A DNA stretch of 64,000 bases, taken from Burkholderiales bacterium (GTDB taxonomy: Bacteria > Pseudomonadota > Gammaproteobacteria > Burkholderiales > Burkholderiaceae_D). Positions 43,382-52,406 of this stretch are shown piece after piece. Positions within the stretch are counted from its first letter, which is position 1; the number at the start of each line of letters is the position of its first letter. A program made the translations under genes and the position numbers. The notes under the pieces were generated by a model. That model searched no databases and was not told where the DNA came from. It saw only the letters and a program-made list of their open reading frames with translations. The stretch spans positions 1 through 64,000 of the forward strand of contig JACQDX010000017.1 of the NCBI GenBank assembly GCA_016200895.1, written 5' to 3'.

Positions 43382-44434
43382 TCAATTGGCTTTATGTCTC
43401 TGCTGCGATGGCTTCGACAAGGATGCACGCATCGTGACTTTAATTGGATAATCGCGCACCACCGGCCTTCTGGCACCATAACAGCGGTTCAATAATTCAT
43501 TCAATGCGCTCAGCGTGACATCACGCCAGGGGATGTGCACAGAGGTCAGTGGCGGTGCGGCATAGGCTGCACTCATGGTGTCATCGTAACCTATGACGGA
43601 AACATCATGCGGCACTGAAATGCCTGCCTGCTGAAAATACGATAAAGCACCCAGAGCCATTTCATCATTCGCACAAAACAGGGCAGTAAATGGACGTCCG
43701 GAACTCAATAATTCTTTGGCGCAATTCCAGCCTCCCTCAGGCGAGAAATCGCTTTCGGCTATCCACATATTGGCCGTATCAATCCCTGCGCGACCAAGCT
43801 CACCGAGAAAGCCATTAATACGGTCCACATTATCCGGCGCAGTTGAGGGGCCAGCAATCACGGCAATTTTCTTGTGTTTGTATTCAAGCAAAGCACGTGC
43901 AGCCATGACGCCACCATGCACATGATCAGCAGTAAAGCATTGGTCGGCGATGGTTTCTGAATCGTGGTTCAGGACGACCAGGCGATCCCGCTTTTGGCCC
44001 AGGATAGAAAAATCTTCGTCGGTCAACACATTACTCATGACGATGAGGCCGTCGCAACCACGCTCCATCAGGAATTCTATGCCTTCCACACCCTGACGCC
44101 GTTCATCACCTATTCCCACACCGAAGGCAACCACCATATGCAAACCAGCCAGACGCAACTCGGTGTCGATAGACTGCAGGATGGGCATATAAAAAGTGCC
44201 CTTGAGCACAGGAATATACACCCCTATCATTTGCGAATTGCCTGACAAGAGGCTGCGCGCGGCATGAGAGGGACGAAAATCCAGTTCAGCAATCGCTTTG
44301 CGCACGCGCTCCTGCGTCTTCACAGACACTGATCCCTTGCCGCTTACCACACGGGAAGCCGTACCCAGTCCCACACCCGCCAGGCGGGCCACATCCTTGA
44401 TCGTCGCCACTTGATTCTTTTCCATGTTTATCAT
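43382..44434 (-). CDS. LacI-family repressor of the glucan locus
   Basis: The protein has 350 residues. The N-terminal HTH is TIKDVARLAGVGLGTASRVV with the hinge region SHAARSLLSG, followed by a sugar-binding periplasmic-fold effector domain (ADHVHGGVMAARALLEY, VIGYDDT). It is the only LacI-type regulator in the window and sits between GH1 and the ABC operon. The operator-like palindromes upstream of GH1, the receptor and the ABC operon are probably its targets. The effector may be glucose or a glucan disaccharide. Its gene starts 53 bp after the stop of the ABC ATPase, so it may be the last gene of that operon, giving autoregulation. Confidence 0.92.
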   Translation of the reverse strand: MINMEKNQVATIKDVARLAGVGLGTASRVVSGKGSVSVKTQERVRKAIAELDFRPSHAARSLLSGNSQMIGVYIPVLKGTFYMPILQSIDTELRLAGLHMVVAFGVGIGDERRQGVEGIEFLMERGCDGLIVMSNVLTDEDFSILGQKRDRLVVLNHDSETIADQCFTADHVHGGVMAARALLEYKHKKIAVIAGPSTAPDNVDRINGFLGELGRAGIDTANMWIAESDFSPEGGWNCAKELLSSGRPFTALFCANDEMALGALSYFQQAGISVPHDVSVIGYDDTMSAAYAAPPLTSVHIPWRDVTLSALNELLNRCYGARRPVVRDYPIKVTMRASLSKPSQQRHKAN

Positions 44435-44486
44435 CCGGCCAGTATATAAAAAATTCGTCTCGCCTACCGCGAATAATATTCTTCAA

Positions 44487-45548
44487 TCACAAACGTGACT
44501 CTGATCTGGCATCAAACAGGGATACTTTATCCGTGTTGATATCAAAACGCACCGTTTCTTCCAGCTTGAACTGTCGGTTCTCATGGTCCAGCAGGCACAG
44601 TTGCTGGCTGCCCATGTTCAACCATAGCAATTGGTGATTACCCATGGGTTCAACCAGGCTGAGCTTGCCACTGTAAGCGCCATCCGTCTGCAATTGCATA
44701 TGCTCAGGCCGGATACCCACAATAACTTCTTGTTCATGCTTTTCTGCCTGAAAGGCATAAGCCGACAAATCCAGGCTCATCACTTCATTACCAAACTGCT
44801 TGTCTCCATCCAGCTTGCCAGCAATAAAGTTCATGGCTGGAGCACCTAAAAAGCCTGCAACAAACAAGTTAGCCGGGCGTTCGTACACTTCTGACGGCGT
44901 ACCCAGTTGCTGTATCTTGCCAGCCCGCATGACGACGATGCGGCTGGCCAGGGTCATGGCTTCCACCTGGTCGTGCGTCACATACAGCATGGTGGAGCCA
45001 AGATTCTGGTGCAGGAGCTTGAGTTCACGGCGCAATTCTGTACGCAACTTGGCATCCAGGTTCGATAATGGTTCATCAAACAAAAACACTCTGGCTTCCC
45101 GGACCAGAGCGCGGCCTATCGCCACCCTCTGCCTTTGCCCACCAGATAATTGTGCAGGCTTGCGTTGCAATAAACTTTGTAATTGCAGCATCTCAGCTAC
45201 TTGCACTATACGCTTTTGTATCTCCACTTTTGGCAAGCCATTGATACGCAGGCCAAAGGACATGTTCTTTTCCACCGTCATGCTCGGGTAGAGTGCATAA
45301 GACTGGAAAACCATGCCTATCTGCCGGTCACTGGGTTCGGCGTAACTGACATCCTTGCCTGCGATTTCTATACTACCTGCCGCGATATCGATGAGACCAG
45401 CTATGCTGTGCAGCAAGGTCGATTTGCCACAGCCGGACGGCCCAAGCAAAACCAGGAACTCGCCCTCTTCCACATCGAGGTCCAGTTGATCTATGATCTT
45501 TTGTCCGCCCAGTTGTATATCCAGATTCTTGAGACTTACATATGCCAT
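44487..45548 (-). CDS. Sugar ABC transporter ATPase (UgpC/MalK-like)
   Basis: The protein has 353 residues from the ATG at 45548. The Walker A motif is GPSGCGKST, the signature is LSGGQRQRVAIGRAL and Walker B is VFLFDEPLSNLD. A C-terminal OB-fold domain (from about residue 240; VGIRPEHMQL) is typical of the MalK/UgpC class that energises carbohydrate importers. It lies 10 bp downstream of the permease gene in the same transcript. Confidence 0.94.
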   Translation of the reverse strand: MAYVSLKNLDIQLGGQKIIDQLDLDVEEGEFLVLLGPSGCGKSTLLHSIAGLIDIAAGSIEIAGKDVSYAEPSDRQIGMVFQSYALYPSMTVEKNMSFGLRINGLPKVEIQKRIVQVAEMLQLQSLLQRKPAQLSGGQRQRVAIGRALVREARVFLFDEPLSNLDAKLRTELRRELKLLHQNLGSTMLYVTHDQVEAMTLASRIVVMRAGKIQQLGTPSEVYERPANLFVAGFLGAPAMNFIAGKLDGDKQFGNEVMSLDLSAYAFQAEKHEQEVIVGIRPEHMQLQTDGAYSGKLSLVEPMGNHQLLWLNMGSQQLCLLDHENRQFKLEETVRFDINTDKVSLFDARSESRL

Positions 45549-45558
45549 GCGCTCGTCC

Positions 45559-46428
45559 TTAACCTTTGACCGCACCGGCGGCAATGCCACGCACAAACCA
45601 GCGGCCCGAAATGAAATAGATAGCCAGTGGCAACAAGGCCGTCAAGATGGTCGCTGCCATATTGACGTTATACATTCTGGTGCCAGTGGTGGTGTTAATC
45701 ACATTATTGAGTTGCGCTGTCATGGGTAAATGTTCACGACCAGCAAATACCAGGCCGAGGATGTAATCGTTCCATACTCCGGTCACCTGCATGATGGCGG
45801 CGACGACTATCATGGGCAAGGACATGGGCAGCATCAGTTGCACGAAGATACGAAAAAAGCCTCCACCGTCTATGCGTGCTGCATGAAACAATTCTTGCGG
45901 TATTCCGAGATAATAATTGCGGAATAGCAGAGTCATGATGGGCATACTGAAAATTACATGCACCATGACGATGCCGGGCAAGGTACTGAACATATTCAAT
46001 GCCGCCAGCACACGCACCAGAGGAAACATCATGACTTGCACGGGGATGAAAGCACCCGCCAGCAAGATAGCAAACAAGAGTTGTGAGCCACGTGGCCGCC
46101 AGAATGACAAGGCATAACCATTCAATGCCCCAAGAAAAATCGCCAGCACCGTACTGGGCAGCGTGATCGCTACCGAGTTCCAGAAGCCACTACTGATACC
46201 TTCGCAGGCCACGCCTGTACAAGCCACACTCCAGGCTTGCCGCCAGGGTTCGACAGTAATCTGCATGGGCAGCGCAAAGATATTACCAAGACGGATTTCA
46301 TCCATGGACTTGAAAGAAGTCACCAGCATGATATACAGCGGTAGCAAGAAGAATGCAGCAGCAGTCAGCAGGAAGGCATAAATACCTATGCGCGCTGGTG
46401 TCAAGGTGCGCTTTGTCTGCAGACTCAT
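45559..46428 (-). CDS. Sugar ABC permease, MalG/UgpE type
   Basis: The protein has 289 residues and six predicted membrane helices. The conserved EAA loop is visible as HAARIDGGGFFRIFVQLMLP (about 195-214), matching inner-membrane permeases of carbohydrate uptake transporters. Its start overlaps the stop of the other permease gene (ATGA), so the two are translationally coupled. It forms a heterodimer with that permease in the inferred complex. Confidence 0.93.
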   Translation of the reverse strand: MSLQTKRTLTPARIGIYAFLLTAAAFFLLPLYIMLVTSFKSMDEIRLGNIFALPMQITVEPWRQAWSVACTGVACEGISSGFWNSVAITLPSTVLAIFLGALNGYALSFWRPRGSQLLFAILLAGAFIPVQVMMFPLVRVLAALNMFSTLPGIVMVHVIFSMPIMTLLFRNYYLGIPQELFHAARIDGGGFFRIFVQLMLPMSLPMIVVAAIMQVTGVWNDYILGLVFAGREHLPMTAQLNNVINTTTGTRMYNVNMAATILTALLPLAIYFISGRWFVRGIAAGAVKG

Positions 46429-47327
46429 ACTTTTCCCTTACGCGCTCGCGCATAAGCATAAGGTATCAACAAGGCCAGCACTGGCAACAACATCATGACA
46501 GCACCAGCAGATGCCAGTGCCAGGTTGGCCCGACCAAACAAGTGGTCCATGATGAATTTTGCGGGTACTTCACTGGCAGTGCCCGGGCCGCCCTGGGTCA
46601 TGGCTTCAACGGCATCAAACAGCTTGACGACGGCAGTTGCCAGCAATAAAAAAACGGTGGCGAAATTGGGTAGCAGCATGGGGATGATGATGGACAGGTA
46701 AACCCGCCAGGCAGGTATGCCATCCATGCGGGCGGCTTTCCAGATGTCCTGGTCTATGCCACGCAAACCCGCCAGCAACATCGCCATGACCAGGCCGGAA
46801 GCCTGCCAGACGGTAGCGATGACGACGGTATAGATGACCATGTCTTGGTCGACTATCCAGTCAAACTGAAAATCCTTGAAACCCAGTTGGCGTATGCCTT
46901 CTTGTATACCTACCCCCGGCGTCAGCATCCACTGCCACACCAGGCCGGTGGCGACGAATGACATGGCATAGGGATACAGGAAGATGGTACGCAAGACGCC
47001 TTCCCCCGTGACATTCTGGTCTATGAATACGGCGAGCAAGAACCCTATTATGACGCAGGCCAGGATGAACAGCCCCCCATAGATTGCCAGGTTATTCAGT
47101 GACAATAACCAGCGCTCATTATCAAACAGACGCTCATACTGGCTCAGGCCGACAAAGTTATTGACTGGCAAAGTACGTGAACTGCTCAGCGAAATTTTCA
47201 GTGTCCACAGCAAGGTCGCCAGATAGCCAAATACCACAGTCAGGCTCATGGGTAACAGGGCCGCATGAGGGATGAGCTTGGTATGCAGCTTGCCTTTGAA
47301 TCTGACGCTGGGTAGACTGGTTTGCAT
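46425..47327 (-). CDS. Sugar ABC permease, MalF/UgpA type
   Basis: The protein has 300 residues from the ATG at 47327; a TTG two codons upstream is less likely. It has about six membrane helices. The EAA-type loop is WKAARMDGIPAWRVYLSIIIP. The first membrane segment starts near residue 27, as in the UgpA/MalF class that pairs with the permease encoded next. It lies 37 bp after the binding-protein gene. Confidence 0.93.
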   Translation of the reverse strand: MQTSLPSVRFKGKLHTKLIPHAALLPMSLTVVFGYLATLLWTLKISLSSSRTLPVNNFVGLSQYERLFDNERWLLSLNNLAIYGGLFILACVIIGFLLAVFIDQNVTGEGVLRTIFLYPYAMSFVATGLVWQWMLTPGVGIQEGIRQLGFKDFQFDWIVDQDMVIYTVVIATVWQASGLVMAMLLAGLRGIDQDIWKAARMDGIPAWRVYLSIIIPMLLPNFATVFLLLATAVVKLFDAVEAMTQGGPGTASEVPAKFIMDHLFGRANLALASAGAVMMLLPVLALLIPYAYARARKGKV

Positions 47328-47363
47328 GAGCAAGAGGCGCTTGGTAGAGTATTAGTATGGCAC

Positions 47364-48605
47364 TTAGTTCTTCAATGCTGCGATGATATTTTTTTGCGCT
47401 TTTTCTACCGCCATATTGGTGTTCCAGTAGGCAGTCAGCACGTCGGTCAGGGCACCATTCTGGTCTGGTGTCAGGTAAATCTCACCTATACCTGCATGAC
47501 GACTTTTGTCTTTCATGATTTCCAGCCCCATCTGGGCACACAGATTCAATTGCGTCACATCGAGATCATTGCGTACTGGGATGGAACCCTTGAGCTTATT
47601 GAATTCCAGTTGTGGCCCTGGTGCCACCACGATGCTGGCTAGCAATTTTTGCGCCTTGAGGGTTTCCGGGTTGCTGGTTTTTGGAAAAACAAAGGCATCG
47701 CCCTGTATCAGGTAAGGTGCTTTTGGCCCCAGGCCAGGCATGCAGCCATATTCACGGCCAGCAACTTGCTTGGCGGCGACGAATTCACCCAAAGCCCAGT
47801 CCCCCATGATTTGCATGCCTGCCGTGCCCTTGATGAGCAAGGCGGTGGTGTCATTCCAGTTGCGGCCTGGTGATGCGGTATCAACATAGGCACGCAAACG
47901 CTTGAAGCTCATCAAGACTTTGCGAAAAGCTTCTGAATTCATGGCGGCGACATTATGGTCACGTATCACGCTCAGGTAGAGATCCTTGCCACCCACATTT
48001 GCCAGCATGGCCATAAAGACTATGGTCTCCTGCCAGGCCTGGCCACCATGTGCCAGCGGTATCAGGCCTGCTGCCTTGAGTTTGTCTAGGGCAGCAAACA
48101 TCTCATCAGGCGTGGCAGGTTCCTTGTCTATGCCTGCCTTTTTGAATGCGGCTTTGGAATACCATATCCAGGTCGGCATGTGGATATTCACAGGCACGGC
48201 ATAGTAATGTCCCTTGATCTTGAGTACATTGCGTATGGGTTCTGGCAAGGTTTTATCCCAGTTTTCTTTGGCTGCAACATCATCGACATTGTTGAGCATA
48301 TCTTGCTCGACGACGTCCTGAAATTGTCTGGAAATATTGAATTGCGCTGCGGTAGGCGGATTACCGCCAACCATGCGGTTGATGGCGACTGAACGCGCCT
48401 GGTCACCACCGGCGATAGCAGTATCGGTCCAGACACCTCCCACAGCACGATAGGCTTCGGCAAATTTGGCAACAGCAGCGGATTCACCACCAGATGTCCA
48501 CCAATGCATGACTTCGGCCTTTGGCCCTGCGGCATGCGCAGACATGCTGGCTGCTAACAGGCTGCCCAGCAACAGGGCAAGCACCGGCTTATTGGTTTTA
48601 TACAT
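47364..48605 (-). CDS. Sugar ABC solute-binding protein
   Basis: The protein has 413 residues from the ATG at 48605, which has a GGAG site seven bases upstream. A signal peptide (about 1-25, ending in MSAHAA) is followed by a family 1 extracellular binding protein (EVMHWWTSGGESAAVAKF, and a hinge region with PTWIWYSKAAFKKAG). It captures an oligosaccharide or glucoside in the periplasm. The operator at 48771 lies 165 bp upstream, so the operon (binding protein, two permeases, ATPase, perhaps LacI) is probably under the same repressor. No substrate is proven, but the context favours beta-gluco-oligosaccharides. Confidence 0.92.
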   Translation of the reverse strand: MYKTNKPVLALLLGSLLAASMSAHAAGPKAEVMHWWTSGGESAAVAKFAEAYRAVGGVWTDTAIAGGDQARSVAINRMVGGNPPTAAQFNISRQFQDVVEQDMLNNVDDVAAKENWDKTLPEPIRNVLKIKGHYYAVPVNIHMPTWIWYSKAAFKKAGIDKEPATPDEMFAALDKLKAAGLIPLAHGGQAWQETIVFMAMLANVGGKDLYLSVIRDHNVAAMNSEAFRKVLMSFKRLRAYVDTASPGRNWNDTTALLIKGTAGMQIMGDWALGEFVAAKQVAGREYGCMPGLGPKAPYLIQGDAFVFPKTSNPETLKAQKLLASIVVAPGPQLEFNKLKGSIPVRNDLDVTQLNLCAQMGLEIMKDKSRHAGIGEIYLTPDQNGALTDVLTAYWNTNMAVEKAQKNIIAALKN

Positions 48606-48749
48606 TTTGTCTCCGCCTACGTTTCCACAGCGCATAGCGCACACTGCTTGCATTGCGTACAGATATAACAGCTCATAGGTTGCAATTTTCTACGTTTTTA
48701 TGTTTTTGCATCCCGGATAAGAAGGAATTTCCAGTTCTTTATATTTTTG

Positions 48750-48770
48750 ATTGCATCGATCTGATGCAAT
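48750..48770. promoter_or_regulatory. Second palindrome abutting the ABC operator
   Basis: ATTGCATC and GATGCAAT are perfect 8-bp arms around GATCT. The right arm ends one base before the LacI-type operator at 48771. It may be the site of a second regulator. This sequence is not repeated elsewhere in the window. Confidence 0.5.
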
Positions 48771-48784
48771 TGGAAACGTTCCCA
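48771..48784. promoter_or_regulatory. LacI-family operator upstream of the ABC operon
   Basis: TGGAAACGTTCCCA matches the perfect palindrome at 13 of 14 positions. It lies 165 bp upstream of the binding-protein start codon. Confidence 0.75.
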
Positions 48785-48896
48785 TAAATCCAGGCAAAAT
48801 ATAACACCCGGGGTTTTCCAGTGTCAACATATTGTCATTATGAATAACAACAGTCTTGTTCATTCTTCTCTTCACGACAAATTACCCTGGGCATAT

Positions 48897-49799
48897 TCAT
48901 CCGCGCTGCACCATGGTGTCGCGCAATTGCGTGACGATGAGATCAACAAAACTTCTCACCTTGGCATTGGCATAGCGGCTCTCCCTGTGTACCACATGCA
49001 CTGGCAAAGGCGCAGTTTCATATACCTGCATGACGCGGCATAATTGTCCGCCATCGAAATACCCGCCAACCTGATAAGACAACATGCGGCTGATACCCAG
49101 GCCAGCCAGACTGGCTTCTATGGCAGCATCATTGCTGCTGACGGTCAGACGCGGTTTGACCTTGACTGCCATATTCTGTCCTGCATGAGCGAAGCGCCAT
49201 TCCACCATGGGGGTGACGCCAGTAGCCGCAATGATGCTGTGCCTGCTCAATTCATCCGGGCTGGCTGGTACCCCATGCTGCTCCAGATAAGCGGGTGAGG
49301 CGCAAAGTACACGGCGTATCTGCCCTACCCGTATCGCTTTCATGCTGGAGTCAGGCAGCTCGCCTATGCGCACACCGACATCCACGCCTTCTTCCAGCAG
49401 ATTGACGACACGGTCGAGAAACAACGCAGATACATCCATGGCTGGGTAGCGCTGTAAATATTCGACGATGCCCGGCATGACAAACATTTTGCCAAACATC
49501 ACGGGAGCGGTAACGGTCAGGTGGCCACGCGGCTCGGCATTGATACCGGCGGTGGCTTCGTCAGCAGCTTCTACATCAGCAATGATACGGCGCGCATCTT
49601 CCAGATAACGCTGACCCGCTTCAGTCACCCTGACAAAGCGGGTACTGCGATTGAGCAGCTTGACACTGAGCCTGGCTTCCAGTGCCGCGATGGCGCGTGT
49701 CACTGCGGGCGGCGACATGGCAAGCCGACGTGCTGCAGCGGCAAAGCCCTCTTCTTCGGCAACGGCCACAAAAACAGTCATGAGATGCAGCTTATCCAT
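48897..49799 (-). CDS. LysR-family transcriptional regulator
   Basis: The protein has 300 residues. The N-terminal winged HTH (FAAAARRLAMSPPAVTRAIA, about 17-36) is followed by the LysR substrate domain. This is the AaeR/DsdC-unlike common branch in which the gene usually controls a divergent neighbour. Here that neighbour is the DUF1348 gene at 49925, and the shared 125-bp gap contains a perfect palindrome. The effector is unknown. Confidence 0.92.
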   Translation of the reverse strand: MDKLHLMTVFVAVAEEEGFAAAARRLAMSPPAVTRAIAALEARLSVKLLNRSTRFVRVTEAGQRYLEDARRIIADVEAADEATAGINAEPRGHLTVTAPVMFGKMFVMPGIVEYLQRYPAMDVSALFLDRVVNLLEEGVDVGVRIGELPDSSMKAIRVGQIRRVLCASPAYLEQHGVPASPDELSRHSIIAATGVTPMVEWRFAHAGQNMAVKVKPRLTVSSNDAAIEASLAGLGISRMLSYQVGGYFDGGQLCRVMQVYETAPLPVHVVHRESRYANAKVRSFVDLIVTQLRDTMVQRG

Positions 49800-49822
49800 A
49801 GCTCTCCATCGATTATTCCACT

Positions 49823-49845
49823 ATTTACAATAATTAATTGTAAAT
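49823..49845. promoter_or_regulatory. LysR-type operator, perfect palindrome
   Basis: ATTTACAAT and ATTGTAAAT are perfect 9-bp arms around AATTA, between the divergent LysR and DUF1348 genes. The T-N11-A pattern of LysR boxes fits within it. Confidence 0.75.
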
Positions 49846-49924
49846 CATGGCTATTCTTCAGACAAACGATATTGCGTAAATTTGAGCATCGATAACTCAG
49901 TACACGACATTTACTAAAGGACGA

Positions 49925-50413
49925 ATGAATATGGATAAATCACAGGAAATCGCACGCCCACCCCTGCCGCCCTTCACGCTGCAAACGGCAATACAAAAAG
50001 TGCGCATGGCAGAAGATGGCTGGAATAGCCGCGACCCGGACAAGGTAGCGCTGGCTTATACCGTGGATACCGTCTGGCGCAACCGCCATGAATTCCCGCA
50101 AGGACGCGAGCAAGTCAGGGAATTTTTACAGCGCAAATGGGCGGCAGAACGTGAATACCGCCTAATCAAAGAATTATGGGCGTTCCGCGAAAATCGCATT
50201 GCCGTGCGCTTCGCCTATGAGAGTTGCGACCATGCAGGCAACTGGACACGCTCTTACGGCAACGAAAACTGGGAATTTGCTGACAATGGCCTCATGCACA
50301 GACGCCTGGCCAGCATCAATGATCTGCGCATCAGCGCAGATCAGCGTCAGTTTCACTGGCCCCAGGGTCGCAGGCCAGATGATCATCCCGGACTGAGTGA
50401 TCTTGGCTTATAA
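49925..50413 (+). CDS. DUF1348 NTF2-like protein
   Basis: The protein has 162 residues and matches the DUF1348 branch of NTF2-like proteins. Characteristic stretches are [32 protein letters not shown] and [19 protein letters not shown]. Members are common LysR targets with unknown ligands. An AAAGGA Shine-Dalgarno site precedes the ATG; a second ATG follows two codons later. The last 31 bases overlap the 3' end of the acyltransferase gene on the opposite strand. Confidence 0.88.
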   Translation: MNMDKSQEIARPPLPPFTLQTAIQKVRMAEDGWNSRDPDKVALAYTVDTVWRNRHEFPQGREQVREFLQRKWAAEREYRLIKELWAFRENRIAVRFAYESCDHAGNWTRSYGNENWEFADNGLMHRRLASINDLRISADQRQFHWPQGRRPDDHPGLSDLGL

Positions 50414-51582
50414 GTAAAGCCAGGATCAAGTCCGAACAGAGGACGAAGGAAAAACACACGGCGTATGATTTCATAACTGAGGAAGCAAGTCGCTGCCGTC
50501 AGGGCAACCAGCAAGATACCTTCCGTGAGTGCAGGCAGTGCCAGCGGCTTCATGCTATGCGCCATGATGACGATATAAGTCTGATGCAGGATATACACAG
50601 GAAACACAGCCTGCGTCAGATAGCGTCTTGCCGGGCTGTCCAAGTTCAAATACTGCCTGGCATAACCACAGGCTGCAATAATTGCCGACCAAGTCATGCA
50701 AACCCATACGCCACGCTGGAACATGAGCAGCCATTTTGGAGTCTCGGCATAGTCGATATTAAAATAAATAATGAGGAAGAGCCAACCACATGCAGCTATC
50801 CTCAGAGCAAGCCAGCGCATGGCGGTAAGCTCTTGCCAGAACGTCGATGAGTTCGCGATCAATGCACCAAACACAAAGATAAACAAGTAACAGGCATGGT
50901 TGTACCAGTCGCCCGTCAGGCCATTATTGGGCGGGAAAGAACTCAACAAGCCCAAGCGTACCAGCGCGAGATACACAACAGGCAAAACCAGAATGCGCCA
51001 GCCCCTCATCTGCTTTTGCAGCCAGCTACGGACGGCCTGGAACCATGAGGGTTTGAACGCCAGCCAGAACCACAGCAACACACTATATACCCACAGGTAG
51101 GAAACAAACCACAGGTGATTCCAGGTAGGCAAATCCAATACCTTGCCTTCGATCTTGAAACCCCGGAAGCGATGCAGATACAACTGCATGAATTCACTAT
51201 AGTTGCCTGCATAGGCCAGTTTTTCTACCACTTCCAGATAAGCTTGCGGCGGTACCACGACATACATGCCAAAGATCAGCGGCAGCAAAAGACGCAGGCT
51301 GCGGTTGCGCAGGAATTTCCCCGTGGCGATTTTTTCCAGCATAAAGGACGATGCCACGCCAGAGATGAAAAACAGCAGGCTCAAACGCCAGGGGCTGGTC
51401 AGCATCATCAGCGGCTGTATCGCGCTGCTGGCATGCGGGCTTTTGACATGCCAGCCCCATTCCACATAGTACATGCCTACGTGATACAAGATCAGCAGGA
51501 AGAAGGCGATGATCCTGACCCAGTCGAGGAAATACAAACGCTGCGATGGCAAACCTGACACTGCTATGCTTGAATTTGACAT
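50383..51582 (-). CDS. Acyltransferase-3 family membrane protein
   Basis: The protein has 399 residues and about ten membrane helices, matching the acyltransferase 3 family. The opening [20 protein letters not shown] (His about 38) carries the catalytic-type histidine, and an Arg-rich loop [14 protein letters not shown] follows near 92. It is close to the OpgC/MdoC branch that succinylates periplasmic glucans, and to O-acetylases of surface sugars. The acceptor is unknown. The LytTR regulator gene ends 126 bp upstream on the same strand, so it could be its target or cotranscribed. It overlaps the DUF1348 gene by 31 bp tail to tail. Confidence 0.88.
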   Translation of the reverse strand: MSNSSIAVSGLPSQRLYFLDWVRIIAFFLLILYHVGMYYVEWGWHVKSPHASSAIQPLMMLTSPWRLSLLFFISGVASSFMLEKIATGKFLRNRSLRLLLPLIFGMYVVVPPQAYLEVVEKLAYAGNYSEFMQLYLHRFRGFKIEGKVLDLPTWNHLWFVSYLWVYSVLLWFWLAFKPSWFQAVRSWLQKQMRGWRILVLPVVYLALVRLGLLSSFPPNNGLTGDWYNHACYLFIFVFGALIANSSTFWQELTAMRWLALRIAACGWLFLIIYFNIDYAETPKWLLMFQRGVWVCMTWSAIIAACGYARQYLNLDSPARRYLTQAVFPVYILHQTYIVIMAHSMKPLALPALTEGILLVALTAATCFLSYEIIRRVFFLRPLFGLDPGFTYKPRSLSPG

Positions 51583-51707
51583 GATTCCAATTATTGCCTG
51601 TTGATGAACACAGGCGCAATACTAAAAGCATGATCAAATTCGTACCAGAAAAAAGTGGCGGACTGGATGTGGGCAGGGGTGAAATGGAAAACCAGGCTTG
51701 TCCAGGC

Positions 51708-52406
51708 TTATCTGGATAAGCCCTGCACGACTTCATCCCTGTGTTGACGGCTGCATGGCAGTCGCAAGTCGTTCAGCAACACCAGTTCTGCATCCCCCTT
51801 TTGTGCTGGCAAGACCTGGACGATCTGATCCAGTCTGACGATATGGCTGCGGTGACAACGCACAAAACCTTCGCCCAATCTTTCCTGCAAACCCGACAAG
51901 GTTTGCCGCATCATATGCTGTTGTTGGGCTGTATGCACCATCACATAATTGTCCGCCGCTTCCAGCCGGATGATATCGGCTAGCTTGATGACGACGACGC
52001 GGCCTTTTTCATTCAGGAGTAAATGCTGTTCTGTCTGGATTTTTTTTACACTTGCACGACGTTCACTCACCCTTTGCAGGGCGCGCAAGAACCTCGCTTC
52101 ATCATAGGGTTTGAGCAAATAATCTATCGCATTCGCATCAAAAGCCTGCAAGGCAAACTGGTCATAGGCGGTGACAAAAACGATCAGTGGCACAGGTGCG
52201 GTCAATTGACTGGCGACCGTAATGCCATCCATCTCCGGCATTTGTATGTCGAGGAAAACCAGATCAGGCTGCTGTTTTTGAATACAATCCAACGCTTCTT
52301 TGCCATCCCTGGCTTCTGATACGATTGCATCTGTCACATGCTCGGCCACCAGGCGTCTGAGCTTGTCCCTGGCATAGGCTTCATCATCGACGATGAGGAT
52401 TTTCAT
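51708..52406 (-). CDS. LytTR-type response regulator
   Basis: The protein has 232 residues. The receiver domain carries acidic residues in IVDDEAYARDKL and the phospho-acceptor in LVFLDIQMPEMDG (Asp about 55). The C-terminal LytTR domain (about 130-230) includes RCHRSHIVRLDQIV, a DNA-binding beta-sheet domain rather than an HTH. It overlaps the kinase stop by ATGA, so the pair forms a coupled two-component system of the LytS/LytR type. Its targets are direct-repeat promoters that I cannot locate here. Confidence 0.93.
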   Translation of the reverse strand: MKILIVDDEAYARDKLRRLVAEHVTDAIVSEARDGKEALDCIQKQQPDLVFLDIQMPEMDGITVASQLTAPVPLIVFVTAYDQFALQAFDANAIDYLLKPYDEARFLRALQRVSERRASVKKIQTEQHLLLNEKGRVVVIKLADIIRLEAADNYVMVHTAQQQHMMRQTLSGLQERLGEGFVRCHRSHIVRLDQIVQVLPAQKGDAELVLLNDLRLPCSRQHRDEVVQGLSR

